The position numbers and the translations under genes were made by a program. This document shows, piece after piece, positions 1 through 9,159 of a stretch of DNA of 64,000 bases. Every line of letters begins with the position of its first letter. The stretch's first letter is position 1. The notes below the pieces were generated by a model that saw only the letters and a program-made list of their open reading frames with translations, made no database searches and was not told where the DNA came from. The DNA is taken from assembly GCF_004792685.1 (NCBI RefSeq), contig NZ_SRXT01000004.1, positions 1 through 64,000 of the forward strand, in the 5' to 3' direction. The DNA is from Sphingomonas gei (lineage in GTDB: Bacteria; Pseudomonadota; Alphaproteobacteria; Sphingomonadales; Sphingomonadaceae).

Positions 1-479
1 CTCAAGTTTATGACTGTTATAACCGAGGTGGAATCCCCCAGCCAAAACAGCATCTCAAGGAGCCGCTCTGCACAAAACCAATTACGTATGGAAACGTGAC
101 AGGACATGTTTAGAGCAGCTTAGCTTTAACCGAGTACCGAACGCCTTGAAGCCGTCCAGACCCGGAGCCGCCGCCCACATGTCCCTTCATCTAAATCACT
201 ATGTCAAAGAGCGATGGAACATCCGAGGATGCTCCACACCCAATGGCGCGCGGCGGATTGCAGAACAATCCGCCTAAAGCCAGAGAGCTTTGATTTTTCC
301 GCGCCAGTCGAAGACCACCGCGAAAGTCTCGGCGACGCATTCGCATCGTGCCGGGAGCGCCGCATTTATGGGTGTCGGCCCCACCCGTCAACCCACCGAA
401 TCGAAAAAAGTGACAATGGCGCGACATTTATCGCGGAACGCTACCCAACCCGTCGTCCCAGATGCGCGAACGGGCGCCG
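1..479. other. Stretch without a supported gene
   Basis: Short open frames exist on both strands, but none has a convincing ribosome binding site, a recognisable motif or coding-like composition. The right part abuts the stop of the minus-strand aldo/keto reductase. I see no clear RNA gene or strong terminator hairpin here. The left edge could hold the downstream flank of a gene outside the window. Confidence 0.5.
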
Positions 480-1310
480 CTAGAGCATCTCGAGCGGCCG
501 CGGGGCACGCGGTCCCGGGAATAGTGCGTCGAGCCTGGTCAGTATCTCCACGTCCAGCACGAGATCCGCCGCCGCGCGGTTCTCGCGTACATGCTCGACG
601 CTGCCGGCCTTCGGGATCGCGATCACGCCGGGCCGACGCAATACCCAGGCCAATGCGAGCTGCGACGGCGTCGCATCGATTTCAGACGCGATCGCCGCAA
701 GCGCCGGATTGCCGAGAAGCCGCCCCTGCTCGACCGGGCTGTAGGCCATGGCCGACATGCCGCGCTCGCCAAGCCATGGCAGCAGGTCGTGCTCGGGCCC
801 GCGGCGGGACAGATTGTAGAGGATCTGGTCGGTCGCGCAGGCGCCGCCACCGGCCGCCACGAGCTCCCCCATGTCGTCCGTATCCAGGTTGCTGACGCCC
901 CAGTGGCGGATCTTGCCCTCGCACTGGAGCTTCTCCATCGCCGCCACCGTCTCCGCCAGGGGCACGCTGCCGCGCCAATGGAGCAGGTAGAGATCGAGGC
1001 GATCCGTTCGGAGCCGCTTCAGGCTCGCCTCGCATGACCGGGCCAAGCGCTCGCGCGAGGCATTTTGCGGATAGGCCTTGCTGACCAGAAGGATCTGGTC
1101 GCGCATGCCTGCGATCGCCTCGCCGATCAGCGTCTCGCTCGCGCCCTGGCCATACATTTCGGCGGTGTCGATCAGCGTCATGCCGAGCTCGATACCAGTT
1201 CGGAGTGCGGCGATTTCCTCGGCACGACGCTGGGGGCGATCGCCCATCATCCACGTACCTTGCCCTAGGCAAGGCACACGTTCGCCGCTGGCGAGGTCAA
1301 TGGTGCGCAT
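480..1310 (-). CDS. Aldo/keto reductase
   Basis: This 276-residue cytoplasmic protein should be an NAD(P)H-dependent oxidoreductase acting on an aldehyde, ketone or sugar-like carbonyl; the substrate cannot be told. The family's catalytic tetrad is visible: Asp48 and Tyr53 in LIDTAEMYG, Lys78 in LVSKAYP and His111 in LYLLHWRG. The C-terminal IPKAGSVEHVREN segment is the usual cofactor-phosphate-binding loop. Length is normal for the compact single-domain (AKR5-like) members. The start at 1310 is preferred over an upstream in-frame start because an AGGA-type ribosome binding site precedes it and the extra 26 residues look non-coding. It is transcribed in the same direction as the downstream hydrolase and TonB-receptor genes but separated from them by about 350 bases, so co-transcription is uncertain. 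Confidence 0.93.
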   Translation of the reverse strand: MRTIDLASGERVPCLGQGTWMMGDRPQRRAEEIAALRTGIELGMTLIDTAEMYGQGASETLIGEAIAGMRDQILLVSKAYPQNASRERLARSCEASLKRLRTDRLDLYLLHWRGSVPLAETVAAMEKLQCEGKIRHWGVSNLDTDDMGELVAAGGGACATDQILYNLSRRGPEHDLLPWLGERGMSAMAYSPVEQGRLLGNPALAAIASEIDATPSQLALAWVLRRPGVIAIPKAGSVEHVRENRAAADLVLDVEILTRLDALFPGPRAPRPLEML

Positions 1311-1611
1311 ATCGTCCTGGTCCCTGGTTTCGGGACATAACGCGTCAAGGGACTGGGCAGCCCCGCGGCAATCCAATCGAAGCGCCATCGGACTTAAAAA
1401 GGCCGATCCTATAGAGGCAGGTCATATAGAGCCGGAGCCTCTCTCGACGATATCGGTCGAGGCGGCGGCGTGGGAACGCAAGTCGACGCTATTTCCGGAG
1501 ATGTCCGGCGAGCGGCCGCATATCCCTGCCGACCGACAAATCGCCCCCGGCTGCCGTGACCCACTCGTTCGGTATCGTCACTCGATCGTCCGTTCGCGCC
1601 CGCGACCAGCA

Positions 1612-1642
1612 GATTCCGGCGGCGAGCGACGCCGCCGGAATC
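1612..1642 (-). terminator. Hairpin after the TonB receptor gene
   Basis: A perfect 13-bp inverted repeat (GATTCCGGCGGCG and its complement) with an AGCGA loop lies 20 bases beyond the stop of the minus-strand TonB receptor. No clear T-run follows, so it may act as a transcription terminator or as an mRNA 3'-end stabiliser. The rest of the gap between this gene and the aldo/keto reductase (1311-1611) shows no supportable gene. Confidence 0.6.
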
Positions 1643-1661
1643 CCTGGACGGGCGCCAAACG

Positions 1662-4484
1662 TCAGAAGCGGAAGCGCACGCCGAGCGAATAGCTTCGCTC
1701 CAGATACAGGATCTGGCGCGCATAGACATCGCCGGTGTCATACGCGCGCTCGCGCTGCAGCGGGTTGCCGAGGACGTTGACGATGTCGAACGCGAGCGTA
1801 ATGTTCGGCACCGGCGTGACCGAGGTCGAGAAGTCGAGCTGGCCGCGGCCCTTTTCCTTGATCGCATGCGCGATCGGATCGAACGTCTCGAGGGTGTAGC
1901 CCGTCACGAACTTCGACCGGTAATTATAGGCCAGACGCGCGGAGAATTGCGGCTTCTCGTACAAGGCGACGAGATTGTACGCCCATTTCGAGACGCCCGG
2001 GAATTCTTGCTGCTCGTTGTTGAGCGTCGAGGCGAAGTTCGGCTGAAGGTCACCCTTGGCGTCGATATACGTGCCGTTCGCCTGGAGGCCGAAGCCCTTC
2101 ATCCACTCGGGCAGTCCATCGATATCGAGGAAGCTGGTGAACGTGACTTCGGCACCCTGCAACCGGGTCTGACCCAGATTCACGGGCCGGTCGATGCGCA
2201 AGCCTGGCTGCGAGCGATCCGCCACCGTCGCGAGGAATCCGGCGGCGTCGTGCCGGAAGACCGCCGCGGTGAACGAGCCGGTCCGCGAGAAATAATATTC
2301 GAAGCTCGCGTCATAATTGTCCGAAGTGAGCGGCTTCAGATCGGGGTTGCCCGCCGAGCCGCCGCGCCGCCGGCGCTCGATACAGGGCTCGGTCACGTTC
2401 GCCGCGTCGAAGCAGGGATCGGCCGGATCGGTGAAGGTTGGCGGCTGGAACAAGGTCGTATTCGGGCGAAGATCGAAGAAGTTCGGCCGGGTGCGCGTTT
2501 GCGTATAGGCAAAACGCACCTGCAGCTTGTCGCTGAGCCCGATCCGCGCGCTCGCATTGGGCAGATAGTCGGTATATTCGCTCTCGGCCGAGACCGCCGG
2601 GTTGGTGACGGGCACGTTAGGAAGCTCGACGCGCGAGAAGCCATCGATCTTGGTCTTGGTCTTGACCGCACGCAATCCGACCACGCCGTCGATCACTGTC
2701 CCGCCCAGATCGAAGCCGTATTTGAGCTGCGCGTAGGCGGCGTAGGATTTCTCGTTGGCACGGAAATTCTCGGACGGATTGAAGGCGGGCTGACCCGCAG
2801 GGGCACCGAAGAAGGAACGAAGCTCGGTCAGATTATCGCGGATGCTGTCGCGCGTGACCGTCGCATAGAAGACGTTGGGCTGGACTCTATTGTAAGTGAA
2901 GCCGGGCAGGCTGGTTTTCACTTCCGCGCCAGGCAGCGAGGCGAGCGGCACGCCGATCCCCTGGCCGTTGGCGTACACGTTGCCAAGGTCTCGCCCCGCC
3001 TTCCGGTCGGCGTAGCGGATGCCGACGTCGATCCGCCTGAGGAAGCCAAGGTCGAGATCGTAGGATAGGTCGGTGCGCGCCTGCCAGTCCTTGCCCGTCA
3101 CCACCGACCGCTCCTGCCAGAGGCCGCGGGTGGTGAAATTGGCGGGATTGGTGATGTCGTAATTGACGAATGTCTGTGTCGGCCCGCCGTCTCGCGTCGC
3201 CTCGAACTGGACATTGCGGACCGGCGAACCCAGCATCGAGTAGTCGACGTTGACATTGTCCGCGGTGTACTGGCTGTCGGTATAGGCCAGGTCGGCCGAG
3301 ATCCGCAGCCGGTCGCGCGTCCATATGGCGCCGCCGCCAGCCTGATAGGTATCGGTCTTGCCGTTGAACGAGCCGGTCCAGCCATCGGGGTTTGCCGCGT
3401 TGGTTACGGTCATGGAAGAGATCTGGTTAGTGCCGGGGAAGGTCGTAATGTTCGACAGCGTGAGCGGGGGTTGATTCTCCGGGTTCGGCAAGGTTGGACC
3501 GAAAATCGGGATGAACATCCACCGGTTATAATCTTGCGAGCGGAAACCCTGGTACAGGCCGTCCGCGTAGATTTCCAGCTCGGGGGTTGGCTTCCACTGG
3601 AAGGCAGCATTGGCCGACGGACGCCAGCGCTTGCCATAGCCGAGGAAATTGCCCTGCGCATCGGGGAAGCGGAGCCCGGCGGCGTAGCCCGGTGCGTAGT
3701 TCGAGATCCTGCCGTTGTCGGGATTGATCTGGTTGGTCCGCGCGATCACCAGCGACTGCTCGCGCGTTGAATCGAGGAAGTCGATCCCGACATAGGAAGC
3801 GTTCACCAGCAGGCCCATCTCGCCGATGCCGGTATCCCAACGGTTGCTGATCAGCAGATTGCCATTCGGGGCGCCGCCCTGCGACTGTTCGGAATGCACA
3901 TAATTGAGCGAGCCGGAAATCTCGAAGCCGTTGAAGTCGAACGGCTTGCGCCCGCGCACATTGACCGCGCCGGCGATGCCGCCTTCGATCTGCGGGGCGA
4001 GGCCCGACTTGTACACCTCGAGCGCCGCGACGGTGCCGGCGGGAAAGTCCTGGATCTGGACGTAGCGGCCCTCGGCAGTGAATATCTGGCGGCCGTTATA
4101 GGTAGTGGTCAGATCGGGCAGCCCGCGCACGGTTACGCCCGCCGCTTCGCCGCCGCCGCGGGTGACGTTGACGCCGGCGACGCGCTGCAGCGCGGAGGAA
4201 GCGAAGGTGTCGGGCAGCTTGCCGATATCCTCGGCGACGATCGCATCGACGATGCCCTCGGACTCGCGCTTGATCCGCTGCGAGGATTCGAGGCTGCGGC
4301 GCAGGCCCGTAACGACGATCGCGTCCTCTTGATCTGCCGACGCTTCGACCGGAGTTTGCGCTTCGGGAGACTGGACCGGTGCGGTCGAGGCCTCAGCTTC
4401 GGTTGCGGTTTGCGCCAAGGCGCGCGACTGGCTCGTCAAAGCCACGATCGCGACGGTGGCGCACAAGAATGCCTTAGCTCTCAT
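1662..4484 (-). CDS. TonB-dependent outer-membrane receptor
   Basis: This 940-residue protein should be a TonB-gated outer-membrane transporter. An N-terminal signal peptide ends near ALAQTATEA. The plug domain follows: the IVVTGLRRSLESSQ box, then SEGIVDAIVAEDIGKLPD and VTVRGLPDLTTTYNGR, ending in GGIAGAVNVRGRKP. These are the hallmarks of the large Xanthomonas/Caulobacter-type TonB receptor subfamily (TIGR01782) common in sphingomonads. The remainder is the 22-strand barrel, closing with the terminal aromatic RFRF. Substrate is not encoded in the motifs; the neighbours are secreted peptidases and hydrolases, so a peptide or amide-containing compound is a reasonable inference. The start follows a GGGGAGATC ribosome binding site. 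A stable hairpin follows the gene. Confidence 0.95.
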   Translation of the reverse strand: MRAKAFLCATVAIVALTSQSRALAQTATEAEASTAPVQSPEAQTPVEASADQEDAIVVTGLRRSLESSQRIKRESEGIVDAIVAEDIGKLPDTFASSALQRVAGVNVTRGGGEAAGVTVRGLPDLTTTYNGRQIFTAEGRYVQIQDFPAGTVAALEVYKSGLAPQIEGGIAGAVNVRGRKPFDFNGFEISGSLNYVHSEQSQGGAPNGNLLISNRWDTGIGEMGLLVNASYVGIDFLDSTREQSLVIARTNQINPDNGRISNYAPGYAAGLRFPDAQGNFLGYGKRWRPSANAAFQWKPTPELEIYADGLYQGFRSQDYNRWMFIPIFGPTLPNPENQPPLTLSNITTFPGTNQISSMTVTNAANPDGWTGSFNGKTDTYQAGGGAIWTRDRLRISADLAYTDSQYTADNVNVDYSMLGSPVRNVQFEATRDGGPTQTFVNYDITNPANFTTRGLWQERSVVTGKDWQARTDLSYDLDLGFLRRIDVGIRYADRKAGRDLGNVYANGQGIGVPLASLPGAEVKTSLPGFTYNRVQPNVFYATVTRDSIRDNLTELRSFFGAPAGQPAFNPSENFRANEKSYAAYAQLKYGFDLGGTVIDGVVGLRAVKTKTKIDGFSRVELPNVPVTNPAVSAESEYTDYLPNASARIGLSDKLQVRFAYTQTRTRPNFFDLRPNTTLFQPPTFTDPADPCFDAANVTEPCIERRRRGGSAGNPDLKPLTSDNYDASFEYYFSRTGSFTAAVFRHDAAGFLATVADRSQPGLRIDRPVNLGQTRLQGAEVTFTSFLDIDGLPEWMKGFGLQANGTYIDAKGDLQPNFASTLNNEQQEFPGVSKWAYNLVALYEKPQFSARLAYNYRSKFVTGYTLETFDPIAHAIKEKGRGQLDFSTSVTPVPNITLAFDIVNVLGNPLQRERAYDTGDVYARQILYLERSYSLGVRFRF

Positions 4485-4631
4485 TTGATCTCCCCTGACA
4501 GTTTCCGCGTCGGAGCGCGCGGTTCGCCGGCTTGTTAGAGGGTTCCCGAGCCAGTGGCAATGATTTATCTTATAATTGATATTAACCCGCTCTGAGGTTG
4601 TTCGGAGCGACCGGCCAGCGGCAGATCGCAG

Positions 4632-6554
4632 TTATCGAACCACCGCCAACGTGATTGCCGACGCGTGGACGGGTGTGTGGTAGATGGCATGGATCTGCCT
4701 CTTATAATCCTTCGGCTTCGCTCGAAAAATGTTCTCCACATAGGTCTGCGGATTGCGGCCGATCAGCGGAAACCAACTGCTCTGGACCTGCACCCCGATC
4801 CGGTGGCCTTTCCTGAATACGTGCGACGCAGAATGAAGGTCGATCCGATAGCCCAGGATGGCGTTCGGGGTGATCGCCCTGGGTTTCTCGTAGCTGGTGC
4901 GGAATCGACCACGGAACACATCGTTGGCGATCATTCGCTGGCGACCGCGCAACGCGGTCGGCACGCTCGCGTCGGTGGGATAGATGTCGACCAACTTCAC
5001 TACCCAGTCGGCGTCCGATCCGGTGGTGCTGGCAAAGAGCTTCGCCGCGATATCGCCGGAGATGGTGAGGTCCTCGGCGAGGGCATCGGTTTGCCAGAAG
5101 AGCACGTCGTTGCGCCGGGTAAACGGCGCCTGATCGTCGGCGAGCCAGGTGGACCAACTCGATCCTTCGGACATGAACGGCTTGATCAGGCCGCGCTCTC
5201 GATATGGGACCGGATCAGCCGGATCGGAGACGAAGCTGTCTGCAGGCGCTTCGCCGCGCGGGGCCGCGTCGAACGACAGCTTGCCGCCGGCGCGAAAGTA
5301 CAGGCGACGCGTCGCGGTGCCCCGCTTCAGCGGCCAGCCGTCGAGGCGCTGCCAGCGATTGCTGCCGGTCTGGAACACCAGCGCCTCGGGCTGGTTGAGC
5401 GTGCCCTCTCCCTTCAGCCAGTATCGAAACCAAGGAAGCTCGACTTCCTTGCGGTACCAGGCGCCGGTCGCGCCTCCCATTTCGTACGGCCCATAGGCGG
5501 CGCCCGAGCCGCGCCAGCCGCCATGATTCCAGGGGCCGACGACAAGATAGTTCAAGCCCTTGGTATCGCCTTTTTCCTGCTCCTCGTAGATCGACATGGG
5601 GCCATAGAAATCCTCCTGATCATACCATCCGGCGACGATCAGGTTCGGGATCGCGACGCGGGCGCCCATGTTGTTGGTGGTCCGCTGAGCCTTCCAGTAA
5701 GAATCATAGGTCGGGTGGTTCACGAAGTTCTGCCAGCTGGGCATGCTGGCGCCCAGATGCTGCCGGTCCAACGTGGCGAGGTCCTGCTGCCGCAGGTACC
5801 ACGCGAAGGCGTCCTTCTCTCCGCCGAAATCGAACGGCTTCATCGTGCGGCCGTCCGTTTCCAGTGCCGTCACCCAGCTCCAGGCATAATCGAGCCGGAA
5901 GGCGCCGTTGTGCAGGAAGTCGTCGCCTATGAACATGTCGTTGGGCGAGGCCTGTGACGAGACTGCTTTCAGCGCCGGGTGCGGAGCGATCGTGGCCATC
6001 GCCGCGGTCCAGCCTCCGTAGGAAACGCCGATCACGCCGGCCCTGCCGTTGTTGGCCGGCACGTTCTTCTCCAGCCAATCGATCGAATCATAAGTGTCGG
6101 TCGATTCGTCGACGCCGCTCGCACCGGCCTTTCGCGGCCGGAGATTCGTGAAGCTGCCCTCCGAGCCGAGCCGGCCCCGGATATCCTGGAGAACGAAGAT
6201 GAAGCCGTCGGCCGCCAGCTCCTTGTAGGACGCAGTGAGCAGGCTGCCGACATGCGCCATGCTGAAGCCATAGGGCGAACGACTCATCAGGACGGGCAGA
6301 GGGTCGCTGCCGTTCTTGGGCCGCCAGACCTGCACGTGCAGCTTTACGCCATCGCGCATCGGGACCATCAGGTCTTCACCGACATAGTCGCCGATCGTGG
6401 CGCCTGGCGGAACCTGATCGGTGAGGTCCGGAGCGGGAGCGACTATCTGCGTGGCTCGCGGGGTGTCGACCGCCGCCGCCGGCCTGCCCGTCGCAAGGGC
6501 AAGGATCGCGATCACGAAGGTTCTTGAGCTGCCAACACCAAGTCGCTCGAGCAT
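4632..6554 (-). CDS. CocE/NonD-type alpha/beta hydrolase (S15 family)
   Basis: This is a 640-residue secreted hydrolase of the X-Pro dipeptidyl-peptidase/CocE class, which cleaves amide or ester bonds with a Ser-Asp-His triad. A hydrophobic signal segment (about residues 10-28) ends at AAAVDTP. The nucleophile is Ser178 in GVIGVSYGGW. The C-terminal jelly-roll domain is recognisable from about residue 400, with the triad His probably in FRKGHRIGVQVQ. The start at 6554 is preferred to an in-frame ATG 12 codons upstream because GGGAAGG sits six bases before it. It lies between the TonB receptor and a small secreted protein in a run of same-strand genes. Substrate could be a proline-containing peptide, an ester or a beta-lactam-like acyl amide; sequence alone does not decide. 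Confidence 0.92.
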   Translation of the reverse strand: MLERLGVGSSRTFVIAILALATGRPAAAVDTPRATQIVAPAPDLTDQVPPGATIGDYVGEDLMVPMRDGVKLHVQVWRPKNGSDPLPVLMSRSPYGFSMAHVGSLLTASYKELAADGFIFVLQDIRGRLGSEGSFTNLRPRKAGASGVDESTDTYDSIDWLEKNVPANNGRAGVIGVSYGGWTAAMATIAPHPALKAVSSQASPNDMFIGDDFLHNGAFRLDYAWSWVTALETDGRTMKPFDFGGEKDAFAWYLRQQDLATLDRQHLGASMPSWQNFVNHPTYDSYWKAQRTTNNMGARVAIPNLIVAGWYDQEDFYGPMSIYEEQEKGDTKGLNYLVVGPWNHGGWRGSGAAYGPYEMGGATGAWYRKEVELPWFRYWLKGEGTLNQPEALVFQTGSNRWQRLDGWPLKRGTATRRLYFRAGGKLSFDAAPRGEAPADSFVSDPADPVPYRERGLIKPFMSEGSSWSTWLADDQAPFTRRNDVLFWQTDALAEDLTISGDIAAKLFASTTGSDADWVVKLVDIYPTDASVPTALRGRQRMIANDVFRGRFRTSYEKPRAITPNAILGYRIDLHSASHVFRKGHRIGVQVQSSWFPLIGRNPQTYVENIFRAKPKDYKRQIHAIYHTPVHASAITLAVVR

Positions 6555-6642
6555 CTGAACCTTCCCTTCGGATATCCTGCCGTTATGCAATCAGGTGGGC
6601 CTAGAGCCGCAAGCAACTCTTGCTCGCGCTAGGGCTCCCCGT

Positions 6643-7122
6643 TCACTGTTTTTCATAGACGTACCGATCGTTGAATGCCTTGCCCGTCGGATCGGCGGCG
6701 CTCCACAGGTAGCGAAATGTCATCTGCCTGCCGTCGTCTGAAATGTTGACCTGTAGCTGAGACAGGACCTGCCCTTTAGCGAGCACGGTCCAGTAAGCGG
6801 TGCGACTGTCTGCCTTGACGACCAACAAGGTATCCATGCCGGGACCGGTCTGCGGCGTGGGTTTCCCATACACATAGGGAATGTGCGAAATATGCTTTTC
6901 CCCATTTTCCGAAACCATCTCCAGCGTTTCGGTGATTAGAACGCCTTCGGTGCCAGGCGAGAAGACGAACTCCTTACTCTTGACGCCTGGATCCGTGGCT
7001 ATGACCGACTTGGCCTTGCTGAGGCGCCAGGTACCGAGAAAGGGATCGCCCGCCGCATGCGCAGCGAAGGGCAGCAGCAACGCAAGGACGAGCCCAAAGA
7101 CCAAAGGTCCGACAATTTTCAT
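6643..7122 (-). CDS. Small secreted protein of unknown function
   Basis: This 159-residue protein has a strong signal peptide (hydrophobic core VFGLVLALLLPF, cleavage near AHAAGDP). The mature part begins with DPFLGTWRLSKAKS, a pattern seen in lipocalin-like or 'DUF' periplasmic proteins that start with a GTW motif; this is a resemblance and not an assignment. It then consists of predicted beta strands. The start at 7122 has AGGGGAAA upstream; a longer frame to 7188 would bury the signal peptide and overlap the neighbour. It sits 62 bases after the stop of the upstream serine hydrolase in a minus-strand gene run, so a joint transcript is likely. A role in binding or processing of imported peptides is only a guess from context. 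Confidence 0.8.
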   Translation of the reverse strand: MKIVGPLVFGLVLALLLPFAAHAAGDPFLGTWRLSKAKSVIATDPGVKSKEFVFSPGTEGVLITETLEMVSENGEKHISHIPYVYGKPTPQTGPGMDTLLVVKADSRTAYWTVLAKGQVLSQLQVNISDDGRQMTFRYLWSAADPTGKAFNDRYVYEKQ

Positions 7123-7184
7123 CGATAATTTCCCCTGAGGCTGCCAACCCGCGCGTGTGGCCAGAGCGATGACGGTGCGGCTCC

Positions 7185-9143
7185 TCATTGCCCGTCCTCA
7201 ACATAGACATACTCATTCTGCTGGCCGTCGTTGATCATCAGCGTGCGCTTGTCGCCCGCTTTGCCGACGAGCGCATCGATGCCGATATTGCCTGGGCCTA
7301 CCGAGATGATCGACACGGTGCCGTCGGCATTCTTGCGGGTTGCGATCGGACCTTCGACGAAGCCGGCCTTGATCCACTTCTCGCCGCCCTTTTCGCTGAC
7401 CGTGATCTGGCCCACAGACGGATCGCTGTAATGGCCGGCCAGATTGCCGAGCACCGCAGGATCGCCGGGATAGGTCAGGCGGCTACGGCGCGCCTGCGCC
7501 TGCGCCTTGACCCGCGCCGCGGCCGCCGCGACATCGCGCTCCGCTTCGGGCTGGCCATCATAGAGAACTTCGAGCACGCGGCGCAGGACCGGATCCAGCA
7601 TCTGCGCGGCCGGATCGGAATTCGTCAGGATCACCACGCCGACGCCAGACTCGGGAAGCACATACCAGTTGCTGTGATAGCCCAGCAGCGTTCCGCCATG
7701 CGTGACGATCTGGACGCCAGAATCGTAGCGCTGGAACAGCCCCATGCCGTACCAGGCGTCGGGACCGACTTGGACACCCTTCTTGCGGCGCTCGAGAATA
7801 TTCGCCTCGCTCACCATCCGCTTGCCGTTCGGCAGCAGACCCTTGGCGAGTTCCAGTTGGACATAGTGGACCATGTCCGCGGTGGTCGAGAACGCCGCGC
7901 CGGCAGGGCGATAGGGATAGGGCGCATAGTTGAAATCGTTGGTCATCCGCGTCACGCGGCCATCGATGTCGAGACCGTGCGGCGACGCCCAATTGCCGGC
8001 CATGCCCTTGGCATAGTCGAAGGTGCTGTCCTTCATGCCCAGGGGCTTGAAGATCTTCTCTTCCATCGCCCGGTCATAGGCAGCCCCGAATTCGGTCTTG
8101 GGGTAAAGGATGTGCCCGGCGACATAGCCCGCGGCGGAAGCCATCTGGTTGTTATACTGGAACAGGTCACCGAATTTGCTGGTGGGCATGGTGGCGGCGA
8201 GCTGGGTGAAAGTGGCCGAAGCCGGAGCGCCTCTGTCGGCGAGGATGAAACCGTAATCCTTGCGCGGCAGTCCCGTGCAGGCGCAGACCAGATGCTTGAC
8301 CAGCACGGACTGGGTGACTTCGTCGTTGCCGAGGCGGAACTCGGGATAGAGGTCCACGACCTTCTGGTCCCAGCGCAGCTTGCCTTCGTCGGCCAGCACC
8401 GAAAGGAGCAGGGTCGTCATGCCCTTGGTGTTCGACGCGATCATGAACTTGGTGTTCTCGTCCACCTTTTCCGGCGATCCGAGGGCACGCACGCCGAAGC
8501 CGCCCTGCCACAAAACCTTGCCGTTATCGATCAGCGCGAAGCCGATACCCGGCACTTCCAGTGCCTGGCGGCTCTTTTCGACGAAGTCGCGGATCAGCTG
8601 GACGCGCGCGGGCGTCAGCTCGTGCGCGGTCTTGCCGGCGAAGCTTTCTTGCTGATAGCCCGCGGGGCGCAGGCCCTGCTGCACCACCGAGACCGCCGCA
8701 GAACGCTTGGCTGCGGTTCCGGCGGCGCCATCGACGATCAATACCGTCCAGGCGGTGCCGTTACGCAGCGCCAGCGCCGAACGCGTGGCGCGTTCGGTAG
8801 GCGGGGTTTCGTAGGCGATGCTCAGGCGCTCGTCCCAGCCATCACCGGGAGGAGCGGCGGTGGCGAGCCGCGGCGCGGGTGCGCTCCCGGTGCGAAAGAC
8901 CGTCCAGGCTTTTGCCGCGGCATCCTTGCCGTCGGTCGCGGCGCCGACGTCGACCACCACGATGCGCAGATCGTTCTCGGGCGACGCGAAGACAGTTGCG
9001 GCACCCTGCTTGCTCGCCGTCCAGTCCTTGGGCTGGACGTACTGGACGCCACTGGCGGTCTTGCCGGGCGTGTCGGCAGCCACGGTCTGGGCATATGCCG
9101 CAACGGGAGCGCAGGTGAGCGCGAGTGCGATCAACAGCTTCAT
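7185..9143 (-). CDS. Secreted serine hydrolase, beta-lactamase/D-aminopeptidase fold
   Basis: This 652-residue exported protein has a signal peptide (MKLLIALALTCAPVAAYAQ), an N-terminal extension of about 170 residues without a recognised motif, then a class C beta-lactamase-type catalytic domain (serine hydrolase family S12). The SxxK motif is Ser237-Asn-Thr-Lys240, a YNN motif follows as the second signature, and HGGTLLGYHS provides the third box. A C-terminal beta domain follows (LAGHYSDPSVGQITV). Family members include D-aminopeptidases, esterases and D-Ala-D-Ala peptidases. The start at 9143 has AGGAG eight bases upstream. It lies 16 bases downstream of a second serine hydrolase of the same fold, clearly one operon. 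The two are only distantly alike, so this is not a recent duplication. Confidence 0.92.
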   Translation of the reverse strand: MKLLIALALTCAPVAAYAQTVAADTPGKTASGVQYVQPKDWTASKQGAATVFASPENDLRIVVVDVGAATDGKDAAAKAWTVFRTGSAPAPRLATAAPPGDGWDERLSIAYETPPTERATRSALALRNGTAWTVLIVDGAAGTAAKRSAAVSVVQQGLRPAGYQQESFAGKTAHELTPARVQLIRDFVEKSRQALEVPGIGFALIDNGKVLWQGGFGVRALGSPEKVDENTKFMIASNTKGMTTLLLSVLADEGKLRWDQKVVDLYPEFRLGNDEVTQSVLVKHLVCACTGLPRKDYGFILADRGAPASATFTQLAATMPTSKFGDLFQYNNQMASAAGYVAGHILYPKTEFGAAYDRAMEEKIFKPLGMKDSTFDYAKGMAGNWASPHGLDIDGRVTRMTNDFNYAPYPYRPAGAAFSTTADMVHYVQLELAKGLLPNGKRMVSEANILERRKKGVQVGPDAWYGMGLFQRYDSGVQIVTHGGTLLGYHSNWYVLPESGVGVVILTNSDPAAQMLDPVLRRVLEVLYDGQPEAERDVAAAAARVKAQAQARRSRLTYPGDPAVLGNLAGHYSDPSVGQITVSEKGGEKWIKAGFVEGPIATRKNADGTVSIISVGPGNIGIDALVGKAGDKRTLMINDGQQNEYVYVEDGQ

Positions 9144-9159
9144 GGGGTGTTCTCCTGCG

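Noticed and set aside
191-427. A 78-codon minus-strand frame near the left edge
   Set aside because: No ribosome binding site, no recognisable domain, composition like non-coding GC-rich sequence.
1866-3068. A 400-codon open frame on the strand opposite the first TonB receptor
   Set aside because: It is a high-GC antisense shadow of an unmistakable receptor gene; no motif or start signal.
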